Assembly: GCF_004570325.1 (NCBI RefSeq)
Contig: NZ_SPQO01000008.1
Coordinates: 124,001-188,000, forward strand
Direction of reading: 5' to 3'
DNA from: Mycobacterium sp. PS03-16
GTDB lineage: Bacteria > Actinomycetota > Actinomycetes > Mycobacteriales > Mycobacteriaceae
Length of the DNA: 64,000 nt
Positions 18,830 through 26,308 of this stretch are shown here, piece by piece. Every line of letters starts with the position of its first letter. Positions within the stretch are counted from its first letter, which is position 1. The notes under the pieces are model-generated. The model saw only the letters and a program-made list of their open reading frames with translations. It was not told the origin of the DNA and did not search any database. The position numbers and the translations under genes were made by a program.

Positions 18830-19720
18830 CTACAGCCTACGAGCGTCGATGTAGCGCTCCCGGTGCTGCGCGGTGAAGCCCATCGACTCGTACAGCGCGA
18901 TCGCCGCGGTGTTGTCGACCGTCACCTGCAGATACGCCCGCGTCGCGCCCTGGTCCGCGCCCCACGCCAGCAGCGCGTCGCACAGGGTGCGGGCATGGCC
19001 GCGGCGCCGGTGCTCCTCGGCGACCCGCACCGCCGACAGGCCCACCCACCGGCTGCCGTCGTGCCCGGAGGTGACGGCGGCCCGGCCCACCGCGGCGTCG
19101 CCGAGCCGGCCGAAGGCCACCCGGCCGCCGACGACGGCGGCCAGGACGTCGGACGGGACGTCGCGCTGGTAGATCCGCCGCCACGCGTCGTCGGGTAGCT
19201 CGCCCAGGGTGAGGTTCCCGGCGCCGCCGCCGTGGACGTCGCGCACCATCACCACGCTCTCGATGTGGACGTCGGCGACCGTCAGGCGCACCAGCCGGTC
19301 CGGCACGGCCAGCCACGGCGTCAGCCCGCGCTCGGCGTACCAGTCCCGAATGCCGGGCAGCGCCGCCGCCGAGGCGTTGATGTCCAGCGGCACCGCGGAG
19401 TTGCCGCGGTGGGTGTGGCCGTCGGAGGCGCGCAGCAACCAGCCGTCCCGCCAAATGTGCTCTCGACCGGGCCAGGCCAGCGCGGCCGCGTGTTCGACGG
19501 CGCGGATCTGCGACGCCTTCACCGGGACGTCGGTCAGCACCCGCACGGTCACCACATCGGCCGGCGAGATCTCGACGGTCTCACCCTCTTTGGTCCGCAC
19601 CCGCACCACCGGATCGCCGTCGACCACATGGCCCACCACGTCGTTGAGCGGCGGCACGGACCCGGCCGGCCGCCGGTAGCGCAGGCTCACCCGGGTGCCG
19701 GGCGTCGGCAGATCGGCCAC
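18830..19720 (-). CDS. GNAT-family N-acetyltransferase (Rv0428c type)
   Basis: 296 aa. The C-terminal half is a GNAT fold with the acetyl-CoA loop RVAEEHRRRGHARTL and the downstream QVTVDNTAAIALYESMGF motif. The N-terminal part starts with a small beta-rich domain (GTRVSLRYRRPAGSVPPLND). Substrate unknown. GTG at 19720 is the first start after the def stop (6 bp apart); a longer frame runs through def. Order def-GNAT-xthA matches Rv0429c-Rv0428c-Rv0427c. Confidence 0.85.
   Translation of the reverse strand: MADLPTPGTRVSLRYRRPAGSVPPLNDVVGHVVDGDPVVRVRTKEGETVEISPADVVTVRVLTDVPVKASQIRAVEHAAALAWPGREHIWRDGWLLRASDGHTHRGNSAVPLDINASAAALPGIRDWYAERGLTPWLAVPDRLVRLTVADVHIESVVMVRDVHGGGAGNLTLGELPDDAWRRIYQRDVPSDVLAAVVGGRVAFGRLGDAAVGRAAVTSGHDGSRWVGLSAVRVAEEHRRRGHARTLCDALLAWGADQGATRAYLQVTVDNTAAIALYESMGFTAQHRERYIDARRL
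18834..18839 (-). promoter_or_regulatory. -10 box TAGGCT of xthA
   Basis: 7 nt before the ATG and within the last codons of the upstream GNAT gene. The same hexamer precedes sodC and the 23.1-kb lipoprotein gene. Confidence 0.5.
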
Positions 19721-19725
19721 TGCGG

Positions 19726-20319
19726 TCAGTGTCCGAACGGGTCGGGATCCTCGCCGGGCATCCAACTCAGGCCGGGCACGCCCCAGCCGTGGTGCTTGAC
19801 CGCCCGCTTGGCGGCCCGGGCATGCCTGCCGACGAGGCGGTCGAGGTAGAGGAAGCCGTCGAGGTGGCCGGTCTCGTGCTGGAGCATCCGGGCGAACAAC
19901 CCCGACCCCTCGAGTGTGATCGGGGTGCCGTCGGCGTCGAGTCCGGTGACGCGGGCCCATTCGGCGCGGCCGGTGGGGAACTGCTCGCCGGGCACCGACA
20001 GGCACCCTTCGTCGTCATCGTCGGGGTCGGGCATGGTCTCGGGGACCTCGGAGGTCTCCAGCACGGGGTTGACGATGACGCCGCGGCGCCGGCTGGTGCG
20101 GCCGCGTGAGTCGGGGCAGTCGAAGACGAACACCCGCTTGCCGATGCCGATCTGGTTGGCGGCCAGCCCGACACCGTTGGCCGCGTCCATCGTGTCGTAC
20201 AGATCCTTGATCAGATCGGCGAGGTCGTCGGGCAGTGAGCCGTCCTCGCCGACGGGGATGGGGGTGGTCGCGGTGTGCAGGACGGGGTCTCCCACGATGC
20301 GGATCGGAACGACAGCCAC
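19726..20319 (-). CDS. def: Peptide deformylase
   Basis: 197 aa, the same length as M. tuberculosis Def. All three family motifs are present: [18 protein letters not shown] (metal-binding Cys) and QHETGHLDG (HExxH-type metal site). Removes the N-formyl group from nascent proteins. GTG at 20319 ([12 protein letters not shown]) is the conserved start, with TAAGCT 7 nt upstream predicting a leaderless message; the ATG further upstream at 20367 is rejected. Confidence 0.96.
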   Translation of the reverse strand: MAVVPIRIVGDPVLHTATTPIPVGEDGSLPDDLADLIKDLYDTMDAANGVGLAANQIGIGKRVFVFDCPDSRGRTSRRRGVIVNPVLETSEVPETMPDPDDDDEGCLSVPGEQFPTGRAEWARVTGLDADGTPITLEGSGLFARMLQHETGHLDGFLYLDRLVGRHARAAKRAVKHHGWGVPGLSWMPGEDPDPFGH

Positions 20320-20326
20320 GGTGAGC

Positions 20327-20332
20327 AGCTTA
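20327..20332 (-). promoter_or_regulatory. -10 box TAAGCT of def
   Basis: 7 nt before GTG 20319; decides the start and predicts a leaderless transcript. Confidence 0.5.
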
Positions 20333-20444
20333 AGTGAGCCGACTCGCCCGCTTCGGTGACGCCTCATCTGTTCGGGCCGTGATTGAATGAGCGCCGAAAC
20401 ACATCGATGTCATTCACCACTGTCGGAGGGGTCCGAGAAGCGAT

Positions 20445-20753
20445 ATGGACGGCGCCATGGCGCGGACTGAGCAATCCGGCGACGACTCTGATCTTCCCGA
20501 AGGGCTGACCCGACGGGAATTCGACATCCTGGCGTTCGAGCGTCAGTGGTGGAAGTACGCGGGCAGCAAGGAAGACGCGATCAAGGAGCTCTTCTCGATG
20601 TCGGCGACCCGCTACTACCAGGTGCTCAACGCGCTGGTCGACCGCCCTGAAGCACTCGCGGCAGATCCCATGCTGGTCAAGCGGTTGCGCCGGTTGCGGG
20701 CCAGCAGGCAGAAGGCGCGTGCGGCGCGCCGGCTCGGCTTCGAGGTCACCTGA
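20445..20753 (+). CDS. DUF3263 protein (Rv0430 type)
   Basis: 102 aa, basic. The conserved core reads LTRREFDILAFERQWWKYAG, followed by SATRYYQVLNALVDRPEAL and a C-terminal Arg-rich helix (RLRRLRASRQKARAARRLGF). It looks like a small helix-turn-helix/nucleic-acid-binding protein, but function is not established. Orthologue of Rv0430 by sequence pattern and position, divergent from def and upstream of virR. A second in-frame ATG at 20457 is an alternative start. Confidence 0.88.
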   Translation: MDGAMARTEQSGDDSDLPEGLTRREFDILAFERQWWKYAGSKEDAIKELFSMSATRYYQVLNALVDRPEALAADPMLVKRLRRLRASRQKARAARRLGFEVT

Positions 20754-20789
20754 GACTGCGTGTCGTGCCGGGCCGGGCGGCCCGCTCGA

Positions 20790-20795
20790 TACAGT
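20790..20795 (+). promoter_or_regulatory. -10 box TACAGT of virR
   Basis: 7 nt before ATG 20803; leaderless transcript predicted. Confidence 0.5.
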
Positions 20796-20802
20796 GTGCG
20801 TG

Positions 20803-21267
20803 ATGAACCAGCGAGAATCCTCCGGTCTGCCCCTGCGCGCCATCGTGATGGTGCTGTTGTTTCTCGGGGTGGTCTTCCTGTTGGTGGGGTTCCAGGCGCT
20901 GGGTTCGGGTGGCGACGGGGACTCCGACGAGTCGTCGGTCGCCACCTCGATGTCGAGCACGGCCGCGCCCGAACCGTCGCCGGCGGCCGAACCGGCCCGG
21001 CCGGAGGTGCGGGTGTTCAACATCTCGTCGGTCGAGGGCGCCGCGGAGGGCGTCGCGACGCGGTTGCGCGACGACGGCTGGAACGTCGCCGAGACCGGCA
21101 ACCTCACGCTGGAGGACGTTCCCGCCACCACGGTGTACTTCACCGACGCGCCGGGTGAGCGGGAGGCCGCCGACGAGGTGGGCCGGTTGCTCGAGGCGCC
21201 GGTGGAACCGCGCACGCCGCCGCTGGCCGAGCAGCCACCAGGCATCATCGTGGTGGTCACCGGTTAG
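20803..21267 (+). CDS. virR: LytR_C-domain membrane protein, VirR homologue (Rv0431)
   Basis: 154 aa. One N-terminal membrane anchor ([18 protein letters not shown]), a Ser/Ala/Pro-rich linker, then a LytR_C domain with [20 protein letters not shown] and a final IIVVVTG strand. In M. tuberculosis VirR works with LCP ligases at the envelope and affects vesicle release. The start at 20803 is supported by the promoter; the frame extends upstream to 20719 without a signal. Its TAG stop forms the first half of the sodC -10 box. Confidence 0.87.
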   Translation: MNQRESSGLPLRAIVMVLLFLGVVFLLVGFQALGSGGDGDSDESSVATSMSSTAAPEPSPAAEPARPEVRVFNISSVEGAAEGVATRLRDDGWNVAETGNLTLEDVPATTVYFTDAPGEREAADEVGRLLEAPVEPRTPPLAEQPPGIIVVVTG

Positions 21268-21270
21268 GCT
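21265..21270 (+). promoter_or_regulatory. -10 box TAGGCT of sodC, built on the virR stop codon
   Basis: TAG (21265-21267) ends virR, and TAGGCT lies 7 nt before the sodC ATG. Stop codon and promoter share bases. Confidence 0.55.
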
Positions 21271-21277
21271 TCAGGGC

Positions 21278-21988
21278 ATGCTCAAGCCTGCCGCTGTTGC
21301 CGCCCTGTTCGCCGTTCCCGCGCTTGCGATGACTGCCTGCACCCCCAACGAGCCGGTGTCGAGCGAGCCGGGCACCACGCCCCCGGTCTGGACCGGATCG
21401 CCGTCCCCGTCGGCCGCGCCCGGCGAAGGTGAAGGCGGCTCCGGCGGTCAGGCCCAGGGCGGCGAGGGCGAGATGCTCACCGCGGAACTGCAGAGCCCCG
21501 ACGGCACCACGGTGGCCACGGCGGAGTTCGACTTCAGCGGCGACTACGCGACCATCACGGTGCAGACCGTGGCCTCCGGCCAGCTGGAGCCCGGCTTCCA
21601 CGGCATGCACGTCCACCAGGTGGGCAAGTGTGAGGCCAACTCCACGCCCCCGACCGGCGGTGCGCCCGGCAACTTCAACTCGGCCGGCGGGCACCTGCAG
21701 GTGGACGGCAACACCGGCCACCCCGCCAGCGGCGACCTGACCTCGCTGCAGGTGCGCGAGGACGGTTCGGCGATGCTGGTCACCACCACGGATGCGTTCA
21801 CCGCCGAGCAGCTGACGTCGGGTCAGGGCACCGCAATCATCATCCACGAGAAGGCCGACAACTTCGCCAACATCCCGCCGGAGCGCTACAACCAGGTCAA
21901 CGGCACGCCGGGGCCCGACCAGACGACCATGTCCACCGGTGACGCCGGGGGCCGGGTGGCGTGCGGTGTTATCCGTCCCGCCGAGTAG
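21278..21988 (+). CDS. sodC: Cu/Zn superoxide dismutase lipoprotein
   Basis: 236 aa. A lipoprotein signal peptide ends in the lipobox MTAC (Cys at about residue 22), then a Pro/Ser/Gly-rich tether to about residue 65. The Cu/Zn-SOD domain shows copper-binding HVH in [12 protein letters not shown], the GGHLQVDG segment, and a C-terminal GGRVACGV that would close the conserved disulfide. Anchored outside the membrane, it removes superoxide. Orthologue of Rv0432. The 3' end overlaps the next gene by 23 bp. Confidence 0.94.
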   Translation: MLKPAAVAALFAVPALAMTACTPNEPVSSEPGTTPPVWTGSPSPSAAPGEGEGGSGGQAQGGEGEMLTAELQSPDGTTVATAEFDFSGDYATITVQTVASGQLEPGFHGMHVHQVGKCEANSTPPTGGAPGNFNSAGGHLQVDGNTGHPASGDLTSLQVREDGSAMLVTTTDAFTAEQLTSGQGTAIIIHEKADNFANIPPERYNQVNGTPGPDQTTMSTGDAGGRVACGVIRPAE

Positions 21989-23096
21989 TCGGATCGATTT
22001 CGCCGGGTCACCCCGGCCCACCGTCGGCGTCGAGTGGGAATTCGCCCTCGTCGACGCCGACACCCGCGACCTGAGCAACGAGGCCGCGACGGTCATCGCC
22101 GAGATCGGCGAGAACCCGCGCGTGCACAAGGAGTTGCTGCGCAACACCGTCGAGGTCGTCACCGGCGTGTGCGACAACGCCGGCGAGGCGATGGCGGACC
22201 TGCGCACGACCCTGCAGACCGCACGCCGCATCGTGCGGGACCGCGGAATGGAACTGTTCTGCGCAGGCACGCATCCCTTCGCCAAATGGTCGGCGGCGGA
22301 ACTGACCGATGCGCCGCGGTACGCCGAGCTGATCAAGCGCACGCAGTGGTGGGGTCGGCAGATGCTGATCTGGGGCGTGCACGTGCACGTGGGGGTGTCT
22401 TCGGCGCACAAGGTGATGCCGATCATCTCGTCGCTGCTCAACCAGTACCCCCACCTGCTGGCGCTGTCGGCGTCGTCGCCGTTCTGGGACGGTGAGGACA
22501 CCGGGTACGCGAGCAACCGGGCGATGATGTTCCAGCAGCTCCCGACCGCCGGGCTGCCGTTCCAGTTCCAGTCGTGGCCGGAGTTCGAGCGCTTCGTCCA
22601 CGATCAGAAGAAGACCGGGATCATCGATCACATGAACGAGATCCGTTGGGACATCCGGCCGTCGCCGCATCTGGGCACCGTGGAGGTCCGGATCTTCGAC
22701 GGGGTCTCGAACCTGGCCGAGCTCGGGTCGCTGGTGGCGCTGACGCACTGCCTGATCGTGGATCTCGACCGCCGGCTCGATGCCGGTGAGCAGCTGCCGG
22801 TGATGCCGCCGTGGCATGTTCAGGAGAACAAGTGGCGCGCCGCCCGCTACGGGCTCGACGCCGAGATCATCCTCGACGCGGACAGCAACGAACGCCTGGT
22901 CACCGAGGACCTCGACGACATCCTGACGCGGCTGCAGCCGGTAGCCGCGTCGCTGGGATGCGCCGACGAGTTGGCCGGTGTCGCCGGGATCGCGCGGGCC
23001 GGGGCGAGCTATCAGCGCCAGCGGCGCGTCGCCGAGGAGAACGACGGGGATCTACGGGAAGTCGTTGACGCCCTCGTCGGGGAGCTGGAGCTATAG
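21966..23096 (+). CDS. Carboxylate-amine ligase, GCS2/YbdK family (Rv0433 type)
   Basis: 376 aa when started at GTG 21966, the same length as Rv0433. ATP-grasp-like glutamate-cysteine-ligase-2 features: [11 protein letters not shown] at the N-terminus, GVHVHVGV in the centre and [20 protein letters not shown]. Expected chemistry is ATP-dependent joining of a carboxylate to an amine; mycobacteria do not make glutathione, so the substrate is open. Overlaps the end of sodC, suggesting cotranscription. Its TAG stop is part of the next -10 box. Confidence 0.9.
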   Translation: MLSVPPSSRIDFAGSPRPTVGVEWEFALVDADTRDLSNEAATVIAEIGENPRVHKELLRNTVEVVTGVCDNAGEAMADLRTTLQTARRIVRDRGMELFCAGTHPFAKWSAAELTDAPRYAELIKRTQWWGRQMLIWGVHVHVGVSSAHKVMPIISSLLNQYPHLLALSASSPFWDGEDTGYASNRAMMFQQLPTAGLPFQFQSWPEFERFVHDQKKTGIIDHMNEIRWDIRPSPHLGTVEVRIFDGVSNLAELGSLVALTHCLIVDLDRRLDAGEQLPVMPPWHVQENKWRAARYGLDAEIILDADSNERLVTEDLDDILTRLQPVAASLGCADELAGVAGIARAGASYQRQRRVAEENDGDLREVVDALVGELEL

Positions 23097-23099
23097 GCT
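23094..23099 (+). promoter_or_regulatory. -10 box TAGGCT of the lipoprotein gene, built on the ligase stop codon
   Basis: TAG at 23094-23096 ends the ligase gene, and TAGGCT lies 6 nt before ATG 23106. Second case of this arrangement within 2 kb. Confidence 0.55.
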
Positions 23100-23105
23100 G
23101 GTCTG

Positions 23106-23537
23106 ATGGCGGTGCGGCGGTGGGTGCTGACGGGGTGCGCGGTGGCGGCGCTGGCCGTGGCCGGGTGCACGAACCTCACCACCGGCACGCCGATGGCCGA
23201 CCCGGACCAGACCGGACTGGCCACCACGACGACCACCACACCCTCGACCACCACACGGGCCCGGGTGCCCGATCCGACGCTGCCGCCGGCACCGGGCGCT
23301 CCCGGGGCGCCGGGTGCGCCGGGTGCGCCGCCGACCGGGTTGGCGGCCACGACGTGTGGGCAGTACGTCGACATGGACGAGGCCACGCAGCGGCAGGTGA
23401 TCGACGCGATCGGCCGGCAGAACGAACTCGTCGGGCTCAACCCGGAACTGTGGATCACGCTGGCCAGTGCGATGTGTACGTTCGCCGACCCGGCGACGCT
23501 GGTCGAGGACGCCGTCGTGGGCGGCGGGTTCAACTGA
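23106..23537 (+). CDS. Putative lipoprotein with Thr- and Gly-Ala-Pro-rich linker
   Basis: 143 aa. Signal peptide with lipobox VAGC (Cys at residue 21), then a threonine-rich stretch (TTTTTTPSTTTRA) and GAP triplet repeats (GAPGAPGAPGAP), followed by a small domain with two cysteines (TTCGQYVDMDEATQRQVIDA and SAMCTFADP). Probably attached outside the membrane. Not part of the Rv0433-Rv0434 order in M. tuberculosis, so an insertion here. Function unknown. The Lon-domain gene follows 3 bp after the stop. Confidence 0.75.
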   Translation: MAVRRWVLTGCAVAALAVAGCTNLTTGTPMADPDQTGLATTTTTTPSTTTRARVPDPTLPPAPGAPGAPGAPGAPPTGLAATTCGQYVDMDEATQRQVIDAIGRQNELVGLNPELWITLASAMCTFADPATLVEDAVVGGGFN

Positions 23538-23540
23538 CCC

Positions 23541-24170
23541 ATGCCGGTCACGCCGATGTTCCCGCTCGAGGTGGCGATGCTGCCCGGACAGGAGCTGCCG
23601 CTGCGGATCTTCGAACCCCGCTACGTCGCACTGGTGCAGGATTGCATGGCGGCCCAGGAGCCGGCGTTCGGGGTGGTGCTGATCGAAGCGGGCCGCGAGG
23701 TCGGCGGCGGTGACCGGCGCAGCGACGTGGGGGCGCTGGCCCGCATCGTCGAGCACGCGGACCTCGGCATCGACCGCTATCGCCTGAGATGTGTGATGGG
23801 CGAACGCATCCGGGTGAGGCAATGGCTTGACGACGCGCCGTACCCGCAGGCCGACATCGAGGTGTGGGACGACGAGCCCGGCGATCCGGTCGACGCGGCG
23901 GCGGTCGGCGACGTGGAGGACCGGATCTTCGCGCTGTACGAGCGGATCGCCGTGGCGCGGGGTGCGCAGCCGCTGGACCGTTCGACCGTGCTGGGGCCCG
24001 CCGAGCCCGACCTGGCCAAGCGCCTCTACCGACTGGCCGCGCGCATCCCGATGGGACAGGCCGACAAGTATTCGGTGCTGGCGGCACCGTCCGCCTCGGC
24101 GCGGCTGGCGGCGCTGAGCGAAGCCGTCGAGTCGGTCACCGCGATGGTGGAGTTCCAGCTCTCGGAGTGA
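23541..24170 (+). CDS. Lon substrate-binding (LON N-terminal) domain protein (Rv0434 type)
   Basis: 209 aa consisting of the LON N-domain only; no ATPase or protease domain. Family stretches: MFPLEVAMLPGQELPLRIFEPRY at the start and GFGVVLI-like AFGVVLIEAGREVGGGDRR. Stand-alone LON-domain proteins may bind proteins or ligands; role not established. ATG only 3 bp after the lipoprotein stop, so translational coupling is likely. Orthologue of Rv0434 by order. Confidence 0.88.
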   Translation: MPVTPMFPLEVAMLPGQELPLRIFEPRYVALVQDCMAAQEPAFGVVLIEAGREVGGGDRRSDVGALARIVEHADLGIDRYRLRCVMGERIRVRQWLDDAPYPQADIEVWDDEPGDPVDAAAVGDVEDRIFALYERIAVARGAQPLDRSTVLGPAEPDLAKRLYRLAARIPMGQADKYSVLAAPSASARLAALSEAVESVTAMVEFQLSE

Positions 24171-24175
24171 CGCCG

Positions 24176-24235
24176 CGAAGATTGCGCTGAGGGTCGTTCA
24201 AACCCCCTGTGGCACAACCCTGGACGCAATCTTCG
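24176..24235. repeat. Long intergenic hairpin between convergent genes
   Basis: Perfect 11-bp outer arms CGAAGATTGCG (24176-24186) and CGCAATCTTCG (24225-24235). Inner arms AGGGTCGT (24190-24197) and ACAACCCT (24214-24221) also pair, with one G-U. It fills most of the 84-bp gap between the convergent Lon-domain and methyltransferase genes, so it may act as a bidirectional terminator; no T-run follows. It could also be a dispersed repeat element. Confidence 0.6.
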
Positions 24236-24254
24236 GGCGGTTGGGGGTCGCCTG

Positions 24255-25004
24255 TCAGCCGGTGCGTTTGGCGTCCACGAACACCGTGTCGGGCACGACG
24301 TCCACGTCGTCGTGCGCGCCGCAGCGGCCGTATCGCGTCATCAACTCCTGCGCCGAGAGCGTGGTGACCTGCCAGCCGTTCGCCGAGAGCCACTCCGCCA
24401 CGGCGTGCCCCACCGTTTCGACCGCCACGCGGCTGAACGGGGCGCTGAGGTCGTGAATGCGCTCGAACAGTCTGTTCGGGCCCTCCGGCACATACGGCAG
24501 CAGCCCTTCGACCGCCCATGCCGTCGGCTCGGCCGGGTCGTACCCGGCGTCGCACAACGCATCCGGCCAACCGTCGAACAGGTCGGCCGGCACCGGCACG
24601 TAGCGGTCCACCGCCGGGGTGTCGCCGTGTTCGCGCAACGCGTCCGTCTTGAAGTCGAGCACCGCGGGTTGGTCGATCTCGAACAGCGCTGTCCCGCCCA
24701 CCCACGGCAACCGCCACGCCCGGGCATCGAGTCCGGCCGCCAGGATCACCGCCTGTTCGAGACCGTGCCCGCCGGCCGCCAGGAAGAAGTCGTCGAACCA
24801 CTTGGTGCGCGAGGACGTGTAGTTGGCGATGCCGTCGATGGCTTGCGCCTGATCGCCCGTGGGCAGCCGGCAGCCCCGCCGCTGCGCGGCGTCGATGAAC
24901 ACCTCGGCGTACGGATCGTTGAACAACGGGCAGTCGGCGTGCGCCTCACCCCGCCGGGCCATCGCGAGGGCCAGTGCGCTCGCGATGTGGTCAGGGCTTC
25001 TCAT
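24255..25004 (-). CDS. SAM-dependent methyltransferase, Rv0726c/LCMT-like family
   Basis: 249 aa. SAM-binding motif AAGLDARAWRLPW, preceded by ANYTSSRTKWFDDFF and followed by the acidic FEIDQPAVLDFK, all hallmarks of the large mycobacterial leucine-carboxyl-methyltransferase-like family. The ATG at 25004 overlaps the end of mrpG by 14 bp, so it is the last gene of the Mrp antiporter operon, which is unusual. The substrate is unknown for the family in mycobacteria; an in-frame ATG at 25037 lies inside mrpG and is less likely. Confidence 0.85.
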   Translation of the reverse strand: MRSPDHIASALALAMARRGEAHADCPLFNDPYAEVFIDAAQRRGCRLPTGDQAQAIDGIANYTSSRTKWFDDFFLAAGGHGLEQAVILAAGLDARAWRLPWVGGTALFEIDQPAVLDFKTDALREHGDTPAVDRYVPVPADLFDGWPDALCDAGYDPAEPTAWAVEGLLPYVPEGPNRLFERIHDLSAPFSRVAVETVGHAVAEWLSANGWQVTTLSAQELMTRYGRCGAHDDVDVVPDTVFVDAKRTG

Positions 25005-25353
25005 TGCCGGAGGATTCCCGCTCCGGCTCGAACTCAAGCATTTCGTCCCTGGTCAACAGGTCGTCGCGGATGTTCTGCTCACGGTAGGCGAGCTGGCCGA
25101 CCCGGTTGGCGACCACCGGCGCGGTGATGAGCGTGAACAGTCCGGTGAGGATCACCATGCCCACATCGACGTTGCCGCGCAACCGGATTGCCGCGCCGGT
25201 CAGCACCAGCAGCAGTCCGAAGACCTGAGGTTTGGTGGCGGCGTGCATCCGCGACAAGGTGTCGGGGAACCGGACCACGCCGATCGCGGCGGTCAGCGCC
25301 AGCGTCGACCCGCCGAGGATCAGCACACTGACGACGACATCGAGAACCGTCAT
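24991..25353 (-). CDS. mrpG: Na+/H+ antiporter subunit G
   Basis: 120 aa with three membrane helices. The MrpG/MnhG signature is GVVRFPDTLSRMHAATKPQ, and a hydrophilic acidic tail follows. Part of the multi-subunit Mrp cation/proton antiporter in the inner membrane. ATG overlaps the mrpF stop (ATGA). The longer frame upstream lies in mrpF and is rejected. Confidence 0.92.
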   Translation of the reverse strand: MTVLDVVVSVLILGGSTLALTAAIGVVRFPDTLSRMHAATKPQVFGLLLVLTGAAIRLRGNVDVGMVILTGLFTLITAPVVANRVGQLAYREQNIRDDLLTRDEMLEFEPERESSGNEKP

Positions 25354-25637
25354 GGTGCCTCCCCCCGTCCGCGCGGTCGTTCGACGTCCGGCACGCGGAA
25401 CCGCGCCACGCTCACCGAACCGACGAAAGAGATCAGCGCCAGCGCCGTCAGGCTGTACGTGACGGTGGTGTCGCGGCTGAACGCGGCCCACGTCCCGATC
25501 GCGCACATGGTCACCGCGACCAGGGTGTCCAGCGCGACGATCCGATCCAGCGTGCTCGGCCCCGACAGCAACCGGAACATCGTGGCTGCCGCGGCGCCGC
25601 TCAGCATCAGCCCGGCCGTGATCCAGACCCAGGTCAT
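25350..25637 (-). CDS. mrpF: Na+/H+ antiporter subunit F
   Basis: 95 aa, three membrane helices, with the MrpF core RLLSGPSTLDRIVALDTL. Its start codon is the last ATG of a chain of three micro-ORFs formed by 35-bp tandem repeats that separate it from mrpE, so its translation may depend on reinitiation through the repeats. Confidence 0.92.
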   Translation of the reverse strand: MTWVWITAGLMLSGAAAATMFRLLSGPSTLDRIVALDTLVAVTMCAIGTWAAFSRDTTVTYSLTALALISFVGSVSVARFRVPDVERPRGRGEAP

Positions 25638-25672
25638 GCGCGATCCGCCTTCGCTCCTCGCTTGGCCGTCAT
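25634..25672 (-). CDS. Micro-ORF 3 in the mrpE-mrpF repeat
   Basis: Twelve codons, MTAKRGAKADRA, identical to micro-ORF 1. Its stop overlaps the mrpF start as ATGA. Confidence 0.5.
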   Translation of the reverse strand: MTAKRGAKADRA

Positions 25673-25707
25673 GCGGGCTCTGCCTTCGCTCCTCGCTTGG
25701 CCGTCAT
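25669..25707 (-). CDS. Micro-ORF 2 in the mrpE-mrpF repeat
   Basis: Twelve codons, MTAKRGAKAEPA, coupled at both ends by ATGA. Its AEPA tail is the same as the last residues of MrpE, hinting that the repeat copied the mrpE 3' end. Confidence 0.5.
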   Translation of the reverse strand: MTAKRGAKAEPA

Positions 25708-25742
25708 GCGCGATCCGCCTTCGCTCCTCGCTTGGCCGTCAT
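25704..25742 (-). CDS. Micro-ORF 1 in the mrpE-mrpF repeat
   Basis: Twelve codons, MTAKRGAKADRA. The ATG overlaps the mrpE stop (ATGA) and the stop overlaps the next micro-ORF start (ATGA). Internal AGGAG and GAAGG lie ahead of the next start. May serve only to carry ribosomes on to mrpF. Confidence 0.5.
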   Translation of the reverse strand: MTAKRGAKADRA

Positions 25743-26308
25743 GCGGGCTCCGCCTCCTTATCAGCCGACGGCTGCCAGTCCTTGTCCCGCTCGAAGGCAG
25801 CCACCAGCAGACGTTCGAACTGCCCGACCTGCCGGTAGAACCGGTTGAGTGCGCGGTCGCTGCCGACGTCGATGACGTGGACGTACACCATCCGCCGGTT
25901 CTGGTCGATCTCGAGGACGATCGTGCCCGGCGTCAGATTCATGATGTTCACCGCGAGCGCCAGCACCAGGTCCGACTTGACGTGGAAGTGCGCGCGCAGC
26001 ACCGCGGTCAGCGGCGGCGGGCCCGGCCGGATGGCCAGCCACGCCACCTGCACCGACGACACCACCAGGTAGTACGCGACGGTGGCGATCAGCCGGAGCA
26101 GCGACAGCAGGTGCAGCCGCCCCTCCACCGGTACCGGAGGCAGCGGCAGCAGCACCGTGATGATCAGCGCCACCGCCAGCCCGCTGAGGACATTGGCCGC
26201 GGACAGCGTGCCCCACAACAAAATCCACACCAGCATCAGCCAGCACAGCACCCACCCGCGCAGCGCGAGGCGGCGCGGATGCCAGCGCGTGGACGCGACG
26301 GACCTCAT
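25739..26308 (-). CDS. mrpE: Na+/H+ antiporter subunit E
   Basis: 189 aa. N-terminal membrane helices (WVLCWLMLVWILLWG, GLAVALIITVLLPLPP), then the soluble MrpE/MnhE domain with NIMNLTPGTIVLEID and VYVHVIDVG. Start overlaps the mrpD stop as ATGA. The last codons (EAEPA and stop) enter the 35-bp repeat array. Confidence 0.92.
   Translation of the reverse strand: MRSVASTRWHPRRLALRGWVLCWLMLVWILLWGTLSAANVLSGLAVALIITVLLPLPPVPVEGRLHLLSLLRLIATVAYYLVVSSVQVAWLAIRPGPPPLTAVLRAHFHVKSDLVLALAVNIMNLTPGTIVLEIDQNRRMVYVHVIDVGSDRALNRFYRQVGQFERLLVAAFERDKDWQPSADKEAEPA

Larger units (their letters stand above)
25633..25757. repeat. 35-bp tandem repeat at the mrpE-mrpF junction (MIRU-like)
   Basis: Three full units (25633-25667, 25668-25702, 25703-25737) and a 20-bp partial fourth (25738-25757). 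Units 1 and 3 are identical; unit 2 differs at a few bases near its start (GGGCTCTG in place of GCGATCCG-type sequence). On the minus strand each unit contains AGGAG and an ATGA junction. The repeat spans exactly from the mrpE stop to the mrpF start. Confidence 0.92.

Noticed and set aside
25633-25757. CRISPR array
   Set aside because: The repeats are directly abutting with no spacers and no cas genes; explained by tandem duplication.
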